Positions 42,966 through 52,266 of a stretch of 64,000 bases of DNA are shown in pieces (position 1 is the first letter of the stretch; each line of letters begins with the position of its first letter). The position numbers and the translations under genes are program-made. The DNA lies in contig JARFVT010000012.1 in NCBI GenBank assembly GCA_036677425.1, forward strand, positions 336,453 through 400,452. The letters are read 5' to 3'. Origin of the DNA: JARFVT01 sp036677425 (GTDB lineage Bacteria; Pseudomonadota; Alphaproteobacteria; UBA8366; Aestuariispiraceae). The notes below the pieces were generated by a model. The model made no database searches, had not been told where the DNA came from, and was given only the letters and a program-made list of their open reading frames with translations.

Positions 42966-45396
42966 TATCTATATTAGATACTTTCAGGGCATTTTCTTGG
43001 ATAAATTCGCGTCTTGGTTCGACAACATCGCCCATTAATGTGGAAAAAATAGTTTCGGCTTCGTCATTATGGCCAATTTTAACTTGTAATAATGAACGCT
43101 GATTTGGATCAAGCGTTGTTTCCCAAAGTTGGTCAGGATTCATTTCGCCAAGCCCTTTATAACGTTGCATGGAAAGGCCTTTGCGCCCTTGTTCCATCAC
43201 ATGTTTTATTAATGATATTGGGCCAGTAATTGCAAAAGGCTTGTCTTTAATTTCCAATTTAGCTTGTTTTGCATATAATGATTTTAGATCACCCGTGATT
43301 GCGGTTAATTTTCTTGCATCGACAGATTGCAATATTTGGCTGTTAATTTCAGCCCGCTCGGTAACACCGCGCAATGTTCGTTCAAAACCAATGCCGCAAT
43401 CTTCAATCACATTACCAACCCAGCCGCCTTCATTCTTTGCTGCGATACGGTTTAAATGTTCAGCGACTAGATCTGCTGCTTGTTGTGCTTTATCATTATC
43501 ATCTAATATAGCTGGCGTTAATATTCCTGCAATAGCTGCTTGTTCGATAATGTCCAAATTACCAGATTTAATGCATATCTTTTCAAGATATTGCCGCGTC
43601 TTGCTGGCTTGATTGATGATTGATCGTAAATCTTCACTTGTATGCATTGCACCTTCGGCATCATTAAATCTTGCATTTATAACTATATTATTGATTAAAA
43701 ACTCTTCCATTGCATCATCATCTTTAAGATAGACAATTTCATTGCCGCGTTTTGCCTGATATAATGGCGGTTGGGCAATATATAAATAACCACGTTCGAT
43801 AAGTTCGGGCATTTGACGATAGAAAAATGTTAATAATAATGTCCTGATATGGCTGCCATCCACATCGGCATCGGTCATGATAATAATTTTATGGTAACGG
43901 GTTTTTTCGATATTGAAATCATCGCGACCAATACCAGTGCCAAGTGCAGTAATTAAGGTGCCGACCTCTTGGGATTGCAACATGCGGTCAAATCTGGCGC
44001 GTTCCACATTGAGAATTTTACCTTTTAATGGTAAAATTGCCTGATTCTTACGATCGCGGCCTTGCTTGGCTGAACCACCAGCAGAATCCCCTTCGACAAT
44101 GAATAGTTCAGACTTTTCTGGGTCGCGTTCCTGACAATCGGCTAATTTTCCTGGTAGCGATGAAATATCCATAACGCCTTTACGCCTGGTTAATTCACGC
44201 GCCTTTTTGGCGGCTTCGCGGGCGGCGGCGGCCTCCACCACTTTTTGTACTACTTTTTTTGCTTCGGCTGGATTTTCTTCGAACCATTCAGCCAGCTTTT
44301 CATTGATCACGCCTTCGACAACTGGGCGTACTTCAGATGAAACCAATTTATCTTTGGTTTGGCTGGAGAATTTAGGGTCGGGTACTTTTACCGATAAAAC
44401 ACAGGTCAAGCCTTCGCGTGCATCATCGCCAGTTAGGTTAACTTTTTCCCTTTTTGCGATGCCTGAGGCGGCGGCATAATTATTTATTTGTCTGGTTAAT
44501 GCGCCGCGAAAACCTGCCATATGGGTACCACCATCCCGTTGGGGGATGTTATTGGTAAAACATAATGTATTTTCATGATAACTATCATTCCATTGCATGG
44601 CGACCTCGACGATTACGCCTTCTTTTTCACCAATAATATTGATGGTTTTATCGTGCAATGCCTGTTTTGAACGGTCAAGCCATTGGACAAAAGCTTCCGT
44701 TCCACCTTCGTAATGAAGATTGCTTTCAATGATTTCTGCATTCCTTGCATCGGTAAGTCTTATGCGAACGCCACTATTTAAAAATGCTAATTCTCGCAGG
44801 CGATGTTCTAAAATTTTAAAATCAAATTCAACCATGGTGAATGTATTAGTCGATGGGGTGAATGTAACATGAGTACCTTTTTGACCATTAGCATCGCCAG
44901 TTATATGCAATGAATTTACCGCATCACCATGGGCAAAGCGCATTTCATGGCATTTGTCATTTCTAAAAATCTTAAGGTCAAGCACGCTTGATAGGGCGTT
45001 TACCACTGAAACGCCAACGCCGTGCAGCCCGCCAGAAATCTTATATGAATTTTGATCAAATTTACCGCCCGCATGCAATTGGGTCATTATGACCTCGGCC
45101 GCCGACATGCCTTCTTCTTCATGAATATCGGTTGGAATGCCACGACCGTTATCGGTTACAGTTACCGAACCGTCGCTGTTTAATGTTACAGTTACGATAT
45201 CGCAATGACCTGCCAATGCTTCGTCAATGGCATTATCGACAACTTCATATACCATATGATGCAAGCCTGAACCATCATCCGTATCACCGATATACATTCC
45301 AGGGCGTTTTCGGACCGCTTCAAGACCTTTTAGAACCTTAATAGAACTAGCGCTATATTCAGCATCAACAGTGATATTTGTGATTTCATCATTCAT
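42961..45396 (-). CDS. gyrB: DNA gyrase subunit B
   Basis: ATPase subunit of DNA gyrase. The 811-residue protein has the GHKL ATP site (DNAIDEALAGHC, DNGRGIPTDIH, GGLHGVGVSVVNALS), the TOPRIM motif EGDSAGGSAKQGRDR and DADVDGSHIRTLLLTFFYR. An in-frame TTG lies 6 bases upstream of the chosen ATG and is an alternative start. The last codons are VSNIDT and the TAG stop falls inside the terminal repeat of the MITE-like element, so the final residue or two have been replaced; most relatives end in NLDI or NLDV. Confidence 0.96.
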   Translation of the reverse strand: MNDEITNITVDAEYSASSIKVLKGLEAVRKRPGMYIGDTDDGSGLHHMVYEVVDNAIDEALAGHCDIVTVTLNSDGSVTVTDNGRGIPTDIHEEEGMSAAEVIMTQLHAGGKFDQNSYKISGGLHGVGVSVVNALSSVLDLKIFRNDKCHEMRFAHGDAVNSLHITGDANGQKGTHVTFTPSTNTFTMVEFDFKILEHRLRELAFLNSGVRIRLTDARNAEIIESNLHYEGGTEAFVQWLDRSKQALHDKTINIIGEKEGVIVEVAMQWNDSYHENTLCFTNNIPQRDGGTHMAGFRGALTRQINNYAAASGIAKREKVNLTGDDAREGLTCVLSVKVPDPKFSSQTKDKLVSSEVRPVVEGVINEKLAEWFEENPAEAKKVVQKVVEAAAAREAAKKARELTRRKGVMDISSLPGKLADCQERDPEKSELFIVEGDSAGGSAKQGRDRKNQAILPLKGKILNVERARFDRMLQSQEVGTLITALGTGIGRDDFNIEKTRYHKIIIMTDADVDGSHIRTLLLTFFYRQMPELIERGYLYIAQPPLYQAKRGNEIVYLKDDDAMEEFLINNIVINARFNDAEGAMHTSEDLRSIINQASKTRQYLEKICIKSGNLDIIEQAAIAGILTPAILDDNDKAQQAADLVAEHLNRIAAKNEGGWVGNVIEDCGIGFERTLRGVTERAEINSQILQSVDARKLTAITGDLKSLYAKQAKLEIKDKPFAITGPISLIKHVMEQGRKGLSMQRYKGLGEMNPDQLWETTLDPNQRSLLQVKIGHNDEAETIFSTLMGDVVEPRREFIQENALKVSNIDT

Positions 45397-45434
45397 ATTC
45401 AAGTTTTCTCACTCGTAAATTAAAATCATGCAGC

Positions 45435-46592
45435 TTAATTAAACTCAATCGATATTACCCCTGCATTTTCCACTTGGAAAGCATTAATATTGCCACGCAA
45501 TGCGTTAAATGAGGCAATATCAGTACCAGTTATCCATGCCTGTATGCCAAGGCCTAATAATGTGCTGAAAAGCTCGTCTCGTTTGGTTGCATCCAAATGG
45601 GCGGCAACCTCATCTAATAACAATATAGGCATTTGATTTTTTTCGGTAATTTGTAACTTTGTATGGGCAATTATTATTGCAACCAATAAGGCTTTTTGTT
45701 CGCCAGTTGAACAAAGAGAAGCTGGGATATTTTTTTCCACATGATGAACCAGCATATCTGATTTATGCGCGCCGGTGCTCGTGCCACCGCTTTGTGCATC
45801 ATGCCTGCGGTTATCTTTTAAATTACGGCGAAAATTTTCTTCAGCAGACAACGCGGGCATTTGATCAAGCATATCTTCAAGATTACCAATTATTTTAATA
45901 TTGGCACCCGGAAATGAACCTTCATTATCCTTACAGGCCAAATCAAGCTTGCCCGCGATTTCACGCCGTGCCACGGCAATGGCGATGCCGCGTTCGCTTA
46001 ATTGTGCCTCTAATGCATTTAGCCAAATATCATCACCGATATTATCACGTAAAATTTTACGCCGCTGACGCAGAGCTTTTTCATAGGCATAGCAACGCCC
46101 CGCATGGGCAGGGTCAAATCCATAAATAAGTCGATCGAGAAATTTTCGTCTTGCCGATGCGCCATCGATAAATAGGCGGTCCATTTGTGGTGTTAGCCAG
46201 ACAACAGATAGATATTCGGCTAATTGGCTTTGTGATTTTAGGTCGCTGCCATTGATGCGAACTAACCTGCGTTCGCTATTATAATCACGACCAGTGCCAA
46301 TTTTTATTGCACCAAAAGATGAATTAACTTCGGCAGAAATTGCCCAAGGCTGTGTTGCGCCAATTTTTTCTATTTCATTGATCTTTGCTTGGCGCAATCC
46401 ACGCCCTGGTGTTAACAGGGATATGGCTTCTAATATATTGGTTTTGCCAGCACCATTAAGCCCAGTTAGCAAAACAGGCTTATTATTTGTTAATAATTTT
46501 ACCGATTGATAATTGCGGTAATTATAAAGACGAAGGCTTGTTACCGCCGTTTGCATCAATGGTTGGTTGGCTGATATCAATCTATTATTCAT
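45435..46592 (-). CDS. recF: DNA replication and repair protein RecF
   Basis: SMC-like ATPase that helps load RecA at gaps. The 385-residue protein has Walker A GLNGAGKTNILEAISLL, the ABC-type signature LCSTGEQKALLVAII and Walker B PILLLDEVAAHLD. The ATG at 46592 has an AGG eight bases upstream; an internal ATG at 46556 (MQTAVTSLRLYNYRNY) is where family similarity begins. It lies in the common gyrB-recF-dnaN-dnaA neighbourhood. Confidence 0.95.
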   Translation of the reverse strand: MNNRLISANQPLMQTAVTSLRLYNYRNYQSVKLLTNNKPVLLTGLNGAGKTNILEAISLLTPGRGLRQAKINEIEKIGATQPWAISAEVNSSFGAIKIGTGRDYNSERRLVRINGSDLKSQSQLAEYLSVVWLTPQMDRLFIDGASARRKFLDRLIYGFDPAHAGRCYAYEKALRQRRKILRDNIGDDIWLNALEAQLSERGIAIAVARREIAGKLDLACKDNEGSFPGANIKIIGNLEDMLDQMPALSAEENFRRNLKDNRRHDAQSGGTSTGAHKSDMLVHHVEKNIPASLCSTGEQKALLVAIIIAHTKLQITEKNQMPILLLDEVAAHLDATKRDELFSTLLGLGIQAWITGTDIASFNALRGNINAFQVENAGVISIEFN

Positions 46593-46635
46593 ATATATGC
46601 CTATTGCGATATATATTATTGCGATTATATAACAA

Positions 46636-47754
46636 TCATACTCGCATCGGCATAAGAACGTATAATGCGCTAAGATCTTCTACATCGCGGACAATGGTTG
46701 GTGATGCTGCATCAGCCATTAAAAACTCTGCATTGCCGCTTTCGATTAATTGCGCGACATCTAATAAATAACGTGAATTAAAACCAGCCTCAATAGCTTC
46801 GCCATCATAATCAATTGAAATTTCTTCACGTGCCGTGCCGTTATCTTGACTTGAGACCGATAATGTCATGACATTATTTTCCATTTGCATTTTAACGCCG
46901 CGTGTTTTTTCGGTTGCAATGGTGGCTACACGGTCAACTGCAGCGGCAAAATTACGGCAATCAAAGCCAATAGATTTATCATTAGCAGTTGGGATTACGC
47001 GTTCATAATCAGGGAAAGTGCCATCGATAAGTTTTGAAGTTAAAATCGCATCATCAAATGAAAAACAAATTTTAGTTGTTGATAATGATATGGATATAGC
47101 ATCGGTGGTTTCATCAATTAATTTGCGTAATTCGCCGATTGCTTTGCGTGGGATGATTATACCAGGAATGCCTTCTGATCCATCGGGAGCAGGTATTTCT
47201 ACACGTGCCAAGCGATGACCATCGGTGGCAGCGCCACGCAGAAGGGTAACGCCGTTATCGCTGGTTATATGTATATAAATACCATTAAGATAATAACGTG
47301 TTTCTTCGGTTGAAATTGCAAATTTTGTTCGATCAATGATTGATTTTATTTCACTAGCACCAATTTTAAAGCTATGTGGCATATCACCGCCTGCCATGGT
47401 GGGGAAATCATCAGAAGGCAATGTTTGCAAGCTAAAACGTGATCGACCCGAAGTCAAAACCAGCTTATCATTATCTTCTTCTGTGTTAAAAACAACTTGG
47501 CTGCCATCGGGTAATTTACGTATGATATCATATATGGTATGAACTGGTACAGTGGTTGCGCCTTCTATATTGATGGTTGCGATTGCTTTTTCAACAATAG
47601 CAATATCCATATCGGTTGCGGTTAAATTAATGCCGCCGTCAATTGTTTCTATTAAAACGTTGGATAAAATAGGTATAGTATTGCGACGTTCGACCACGCT
47701 ATGTACGTGATTTAATGCCCTAAGCAATTCGCTACGTTCAATCGTTATTTTCAT
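46636..47754 (-). CDS. dnaN: DNA polymerase III beta subunit (sliding clamp)
   Basis: Ring-shaped processivity clamp. The 372-residue protein starts MKITIERSELLRALNHVHSV, has the three repeated clamp domains and ends in LYVLMPMRV, the conserved C-terminus of beta clamps. Complete. It lies 107 bp after dnaA, separated by an AT-only palindrome. Confidence 0.96.
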   Translation of the reverse strand: MKITIERSELLRALNHVHSVVERRNTIPILSNVLIETIDGGINLTATDMDIAIVEKAIATINIEGATTVPVHTIYDIIRKLPDGSQVVFNTEEDNDKLVLTSGRSRFSLQTLPSDDFPTMAGGDMPHSFKIGASEIKSIIDRTKFAISTEETRYYLNGIYIHITSDNGVTLLRGAATDGHRLARVEIPAPDGSEGIPGIIIPRKAIGELRKLIDETTDAISISLSTTKICFSFDDAILTSKLIDGTFPDYERVIPTANDKSIGFDCRNFAAAVDRVATIATEKTRGVKMQMENNVMTLSVSSQDNGTAREEISIDYDGEAIEAGFNSRYLLDVAQLIESGNAEFLMADAASPTIVRDVEDLSALYVLMPMRV

Positions 47755-47799
47755 GATAATTTATCAATCCATTTAAATGCCAAAGATTTGATATCTACG

Positions 47800-47827
47800 T
47801 AATATTATATTATATAATATAATATTA
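47800..47827. repeat. Perfect 28-bp palindrome of A and T only between dnaA and dnaN
   Basis: The block reads the same on both strands over all 28 bases and contains no G or C. It is bracketed by TACG on one side and ACGTA a few bases beyond the other side. It could extrude as a cruciform or act as an mRNA 3' hairpin for dnaA; no U run in the strict terminator sense follows. Confidence 0.9.
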
Positions 47828-47861
47828 AAAGCGTTACGTATTTGCAACTATATTAATATTC

Positions 47862-49229
47862 TTAATCCGATAGCATTCTTGATAATAATTCCACATCTTC
47901 TGCAAAATTTTTATCTTCACTGCATAAGCTATCAATTTTTTTGACCGCATGCATTACGGTGGTATGATCGCGACCACCAAATTTATGACCAATTTCTGGC
48001 AATGAACCCATGGTTAATTGTTTGGCTAAATACATTGCAACTTGGCGTGGCCTGACTATTGCGCGGTTGCGTCTTGCAGAATGCATTTCTGACATTTTAA
48101 TATTATAATGTTCGGCCACACGCTTTTGAATTTCTTCGATTGTTACCCGTCGGTCATTGGCGCGCAATAAGTCGCGCAATACATCTTGTGCGCTTTCCAA
48201 TGATATTTCGCGACCAACCAAATTGGCATAGGCAACAAGACGGTTAAGTGCGCCTTCTAATTCGCGGACATTCGAAGTTATTTTATGCGCTAGAAATTCT
48301 AAAACCTTTTGTTGAATATGAACGCCCATATTCTCTGCCTTTGAATGTAATATTCCCAAGCGTAATTCATATGTAGTGGTATGAATTTCTGCTACAAGCC
48401 CCCAACCAAGCCGTGACTTCATACGCTCTTCAATACCGTTAAGGTCGGCAGGTGATTTGTCAGCAGAAATAATAACCTGTCTATTTTGGTCAACCAAGGC
48501 ATTAAATGTATGAAAAAATTCTTCCTGTGTGCTTTCTTTGCCCGCAATGAATTGTACATCGTCAATCATTAATATATCAACTGAACGAAATTGATCCTTA
48601 AATGACATCATATCTTTATAACGAAGTGCACGCACAAATTGATACATAAATTTTTCGGCACTAAGATATATAACGCGTTTTTCGGGCTGTGTTTGCCGAA
48701 TTTGCCCAGCTATTGCATGCATTAAATGGGTTTTACCCAAACCAACACCGCCATAAAGAAATAAAGGGTTAAACGGAACGTTATCGGCTTCTGATACTCG
48801 TTTTGCGGCGGCAAAAGCTAGCTCGTTTGGTTTTCCTACGATGAATTGATCAAATGAATATTTTTCGTTAATCGGAGCAGATAAATTTATGTCAAAATCA
48901 TCATTATCAATAGAATTAAACATGTTAGGTTTGATTGCAATTGAAGAAGATCTTAATTTTTTATCTTGTTGGTTCCCGTCATTTTCATAGGTGATATTAA
49001 TTGCAGTTAAATTAGGCTTTTCGCTTTGCCAAAGATCTAATAAACGGTCAGAATATTGTGAATTTACCCAATCGCACATGGCAATGGTTGGTAATTTAAG
49101 ATTTATTATATTCGCTTCTGCACCTGTCATCATTAATGGCTTTAACCAGCTTTTATATGCGCTTTCTCCATATTCAGCGCGCAGTCTTGCACGAATTCGT
49201 GCCCATTGTGTTGCCAGCCGCTGTTCCAT
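47862..49229 (-). CDS. dnaA: Chromosomal replication initiator DnaA
   Basis: AAA+ initiator that opens oriC. The 455-residue protein has the N-terminal helicase-contact domain (WARIRARLRAEYGESAYKSWL), a Walker A GGVGLGKTHLMHAI, Walker B LMIDDVQFIAGKEST, and the C-terminal DNA-binding signature GGRDHTTVMHAVKKI. All domains are intact. The upstream 447 bp is non-coding and AT-rich. Confidence 0.97.
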   Translation of the reverse strand: MEQRLATQWARIRARLRAEYGESAYKSWLKPLMMTGAEANIINLKLPTIAMCDWVNSQYSDRLLDLWQSEKPNLTAINITYENDGNQQDKKLRSSSIAIKPNMFNSIDNDDFDINLSAPINEKYSFDQFIVGKPNELAFAAAKRVSEADNVPFNPLFLYGGVGLGKTHLMHAIAGQIRQTQPEKRVIYLSAEKFMYQFVRALRYKDMMSFKDQFRSVDILMIDDVQFIAGKESTQEEFFHTFNALVDQNRQVIISADKSPADLNGIEERMKSRLGWGLVAEIHTTTYELRLGILHSKAENMGVHIQQKVLEFLAHKITSNVRELEGALNRLVAYANLVGREISLESAQDVLRDLLRANDRRVTIEEIQKRVAEHYNIKMSEMHSARRNRAIVRPRQVAMYLAKQLTMGSLPEIGHKFGGRDHTTVMHAVKKIDSLCSEDKNFAEDVELLSRMLSD

Positions 49230-49676
49230 TATATGTCTAACCCTAATTATCTGTTCAGTTTTCTATATTTTTCTATATTCATTATTTTTGGCTATATATA
49301 AGCCATCAATATACTTAGAAATATATATACTTAGAAATATATTGATTTAAGTTTTTATTATTTCATATATTCAAAAGTTTTATTAAAAATAATATGCGCT
49401 TATATTAGATATTATATATAAATAATTTATTTATGTATAAAATATTTATATTAAGTTCGCTGGAAGTTTAATCTTTAGATGGGGGCTTTTCAAGAAAACA
49501 AAATGCATATTAAGATAATAAAATTATTGACTCTTAAAATATTATTTGAACTCAATGGCTTGGTGAAATCTATCAAGTTATTTAATAAAATTTTATAAAT
49601 TAATTATCATAATATAAATTCAACGCAAGAAGGCCACCATGCAATTTGGCGGCCTTTTATTGGAATATTTAATAAA
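49230..49676. other. AT-rich non-coding region upstream of dnaA
   Basis: This stretch between dnaA and rpsT has no gene. It holds a perfect 16-bp tandem repeat (two copies of ATACTTAGAAATATAT at 49311-49326 and 49327-49342), a doubled TTTTCTATATT run just upstream of dnaA, the dnaA promoter by necessity, and at its far end the rpsT terminator. I found no sequence close to the DnaA box TTATCCACA, so I do not call it oriC although composition and position would allow it. Confidence 0.6.
49630..49658. terminator. Bidirectional terminator beyond rpsT
   Basis: Stem AAGGCCACC / GGCGGCCTT around a 9-base loop (ATGCAATTT), followed on the plus strand by TTTTATT and on the minus strand by TTCTTG. It lies 18 bp past the rpsT stop codon. 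Confidence 0.7.
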
Positions 49677-49937
49677 TTAAAGTAGTTTTACGCTGGCACA
49701 CATCCGACTTAATTTGCGTGAAACATTCTTTTTATTTAAAACGCCTTTTGTAACACCACGATGCATTTCTGGCATAGCAGCATTAAAAGCTATTTGGGCA
49801 TCATTTTTATTGCCTGCAGCAATTGCTTCGTCAAATACACGAACAAAACCACGAATACGGCTAATGCGAGAACGATTACGCTCCGCACGCTTAATATTCT
49901 GGCGAATACGCTTTTTGGCTTGGTTGTTGTTAGCCAT
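49677..49937 (-). CDS. rpsT: 30S ribosomal protein S20
   Basis: Small 16S rRNA-binding protein, 86 residues from the chosen start (MANNNQAKKRIRQNIKRAER), highly basic, with AMPEMHRGVTKGVLNKKN near the end. Seven extra in-frame codons upstream (ATG at 49958) are rejected because S20 proteins begin MANxxxAKKRIRQ. It has its own promoter and terminator, and flanks dnaA as in most alphaproteobacteria. Confidence 0.97.
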   Translation of the reverse strand: MANNNQAKKRIRQNIKRAERNRSRISRIRGFVRVFDEAIAAGNKNDAQIAFNAAMPEMHRGVTKGVLNKKNVSRKLSRMCASVKLL

Positions 49938-49990
49938 AATTTTTATTCCATTCATCAATATTGATAATTAATATTATATATTTTGCGTGG

Positions 49991-50019
49991 CTTATAAGTC
50001 CGTGAAGCGGATAGGTCAA
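49991..50019 (-). promoter_or_regulatory. Strong sigma-70 promoter of rpsT
   Basis: On the minus strand TTGACC (50014-50019), a 17-bp spacer and TATAAG (49991-49996), about 55 bp before the rpsT start. This is the best-formed housekeeping promoter in the core part of the window. Confidence 0.65.
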
Positions 50020-50068
50020 GCCTTAGTTGATTATTTAATATATAGTGATTAATTTTAATTTCATTAAT

Positions 50069-50845
50069 TTATTTATTTGTAAATTTAGGGGTGCGTTTTT
50101 CAATGAATGCCTGCATACCTTCTTTTTGATCTTCGGTGGCAAATACTGAATGAAAAAGTCGGCGTTCAAAATGCACTCCCTCGCTAAGGGTTGTTTCATA
50201 GGCGCGATTGACCGCATCTTTTACCATCATGGTGATGGGTCGTGAAAGATTGGCAATTTGTGTCGCAACTTTTATGGCTTCGTCCAATAAATCATCAACG
50301 GGGATAATTCGACTGACAAGGCCAGATCTTTCGGCTTCATCAGCATCCATAATGCGACCAGTTAAATTCATTTCCATCGCTTTAGATTTGCCAACAAACC
50401 GCGTTAAGCGTTGCGTGCCGCCTGCACCAGCGATCGCACCAATGGTTATTTCGGGCTGCCCAAATTTTGCATTATCACCAGCTAAGATAAAATCACACAT
50501 CATTGCCATTTCACAACCACCGCCAAGCGCATATCCTGCAACTGCGGCGATAACTGGTTTGCGGCATTTGGTTACATGCTCCCATCCCTTGGTTATGAAA
50601 TCACCCATATAAACATCCATATATGATTTATTGACCATTTCTTTTATATCAGCACCAGCGGCAAATGCTTTTTTAGAGCCAGTTAAAATAATCGCCCCAA
50701 TATCATCATTGGCTTCCATATTATCCAATGCCTGGGCTAATTCTTTAATTAATTCTGCACATAATGCATTTAATGCTTTTGGGCGATTTAATGTGATGAT
50801 GCCAATCTTATCTCGAGTTTCAACTAGGATATTTTCATAAGTCAT
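50069..50845 (-). CDS. Enoyl-CoA hydratase
   Basis: Crotonase-fold enzyme hydrating enoyl-CoA in beta-oxidation or related routes. The 258-residue protein has the oxyanion-hole segments AFAAGADIKEM and ALGGGCEMAMMCDFILA, and the catalytic glutamates in GGGCEMAM and FGQPEITIGAIAGAGGTQRL. This is the general short-chain hydratase found next to rpsT-dnaA in many alphaproteobacteria. The exact substrate is not fixed by sequence. Confidence 0.94.
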   Translation of the reverse strand: MTYENILVETRDKIGIITLNRPKALNALCAELIKELAQALDNMEANDDIGAIILTGSKKAFAAGADIKEMVNKSYMDVYMGDFITKGWEHVTKCRKPVIAAVAGYALGGGCEMAMMCDFILAGDNAKFGQPEITIGAIAGAGGTQRLTRFVGKSKAMEMNLTGRIMDADEAERSGLVSRIIPVDDLLDEAIKVATQIANLSRPITMMVKDAVNRAYETTLSEGVHFERRLFHSVFATEDQKEGMQAFIEKRTPKFTNK

Positions 50846-50896
50846 GCTGTTCTATTCCTATATTTTTAGATATTATATTGATATTAATTAAGTTCA

Positions 50897-51262
50897 TTAT
50901 TTTGGTGCAAGTATAAAATATATTATTAATTTATTATCGCCATTAATAAAATCGATAGTGAATTTTTCCCCATCACGAATATATATATTGTCGGTTGATT
51001 TTTCCCACCCTAATGGTGGCAATGCTTGGCGATAAAAATTACTTATTTGATCTTGATTGATATGTAAGCTTGTGGCTTGAACCTCGACAAAACGACCTTC
51101 TGCTGAATCAAATTCAATATTTGGCGCGTCGGCGACTATTAAGCCGTCCATAGCAGGGATATCATTGAACCCCGCAATAAAGCCATCGGCCATGACGGAT
51201 ATATCCATGTTTGATATATGCAGACTAAATATTATTACTAACAGCCGTATAGTTTTTTTCAT
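50897..51262 (-). CDS. Small exported protein of unknown function
   Basis: The 121-residue protein begins with a signal peptide (MKKTIRLLVIIFSLHI, cleavage probably near residue 25) and is otherwise a short periplasmic domain with VEVQATSLHINQDQISNFYR, LPPLGWEKS and a C-terminal beta-rich segment. It fills the gap between mutM and the enoyl-CoA hydratase gene, 14 bp after mutM. I do not recognise a named family; the LGW pattern resembles small periplasmic proteins reported in the same place in other alphaproteobacteria. Confidence 0.7.
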   Translation of the reverse strand: MKKTIRLLVIIFSLHISNMDISVMADGFIAGFNDIPAMDGLIVADAPNIEFDSAEGRFVEVQATSLHINQDQISNFYRQALPPLGWEKSTDNIYIRDGEKFTIDFINGDNKLIIYFILAPK

Positions 51263-51276
51263 AGTTATAGACTTAG

Positions 51277-52149
51277 TTATTTTTGATGGCTAGCGCAATA
51301 AAAACTAGACCGGCCAGACTGATTAATTTTTTCGATAACTCCATTACAACCATCTTTACCGCATTTTTTGCCTTCGTGATTATAAACGGCCCAGCTATTT
51401 TGAAAATAACCAAGGTCGCCTTCTGCATTGACAAAATCTTTTAAACTTGAGCCACCTGCGGCAATTGCCCTTTTTAATATATCTTTGATGATTGGCACTA
51501 ATTCGGCTAATTTTTTATTTCCTATATTATTTGCTTTACGTAAGGGTGAAATTCCCGCCTGCCATAATGCTTCGCAAACATATATATTGCCCAATCCTGC
51601 GATTATTTTTTGATTTAACAATGCAGTTTTGATCGGTGATTTTTTATTTTTCATGATTTCTTGTATATATTTGGCATTGAATTCATCGCTGGTGGCATCT
51701 GGCCCCATATTTTTAAGATGTTTATTATCGCCAAGTTCGGATTTGGCAAATAAATCCATAAAGCCGAATCGCCTTGGGTCATTATAAACCGCCAATGCGC
51801 CATTATCTAATTCAATGATTAAATGGTCATGTTTAGCTGGTGTATAATATTTGCTATTATGGCCAATTTTACTGTTATTTTCTTTATTAAATTCTGGCCT
51901 TATAATTGTAAATTTCCCCGACATGCCCAGATGTACCATCCAAATTAAATCACCTGTTATTTCAATTAGTAAATATTTTGCCCGCCGTTTGATATTTATT
52001 ATTTGACAGCCTTCCAAGCGATTTGCAAAATCAACAGGGAAAGGATAGCGCAAATTTTTCCTACGTTGTTCGACATATTTTATTATCTGATTTTCCATAT
52101 GCGGAATTAAACCGCGTTTAACGGTTTCTACTTCTGGTAATTCTGGCAT
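51277..52149 (-). CDS. mutM: Formamidopyrimidine-DNA glycosylase
   Basis: Excises 8-oxoguanine and nicks the strand. The 290-residue protein begins PELPEVETVKRGL with catalytic Pro2 and Glu3 (numbering with Met), has LIWMVHLGMSGKF, and KTALLNQKIIAGLGNIYVCEAL with the catalytic lysine. The C-terminal zinc finger reads CGKDGC then SGRSSFYCASHQK: the first pair has alphaproteobacterial C-x4-C spacing, but the last ligand, normally cysteine, is a histidine. Zinc may still bind through Cys3-His. Confidence 0.95.
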   Translation of the reverse strand: MPELPEVETVKRGLIPHMENQIIKYVEQRRKNLRYPFPVDFANRLEGCQIINIKRRAKYLLIEITGDLIWMVHLGMSGKFTIIRPEFNKENNSKIGHNSKYYTPAKHDHLIIELDNGALAVYNDPRRFGFMDLFAKSELGDNKHLKNMGPDATSDEFNAKYIQEIMKNKKSPIKTALLNQKIIAGLGNIYVCEALWQAGISPLRKANNIGNKKLAELVPIIKDILKRAIAAGGSSLKDFVNAEGDLGYFQNSWAVYNHEGKKCGKDGCNGVIEKINQSGRSSFYCASHQK

Positions 52150-52266
52150 TCATACCCTCTTATTATTCATTGATTATTATATATATAATGTTTTTACGAT
52201 GATTGACGACTATATGTTTACCTATACAATCGTCTAGGCTATATTCTGCCCCATGAGGATAAAAGC

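Noticed and set aside
49230..49676. Calling this region oriC
   Set aside because: It is AT-rich and next to dnaA, but no DnaA boxes could be found by eye, and alphaproteobacterial origins often lie elsewhere.
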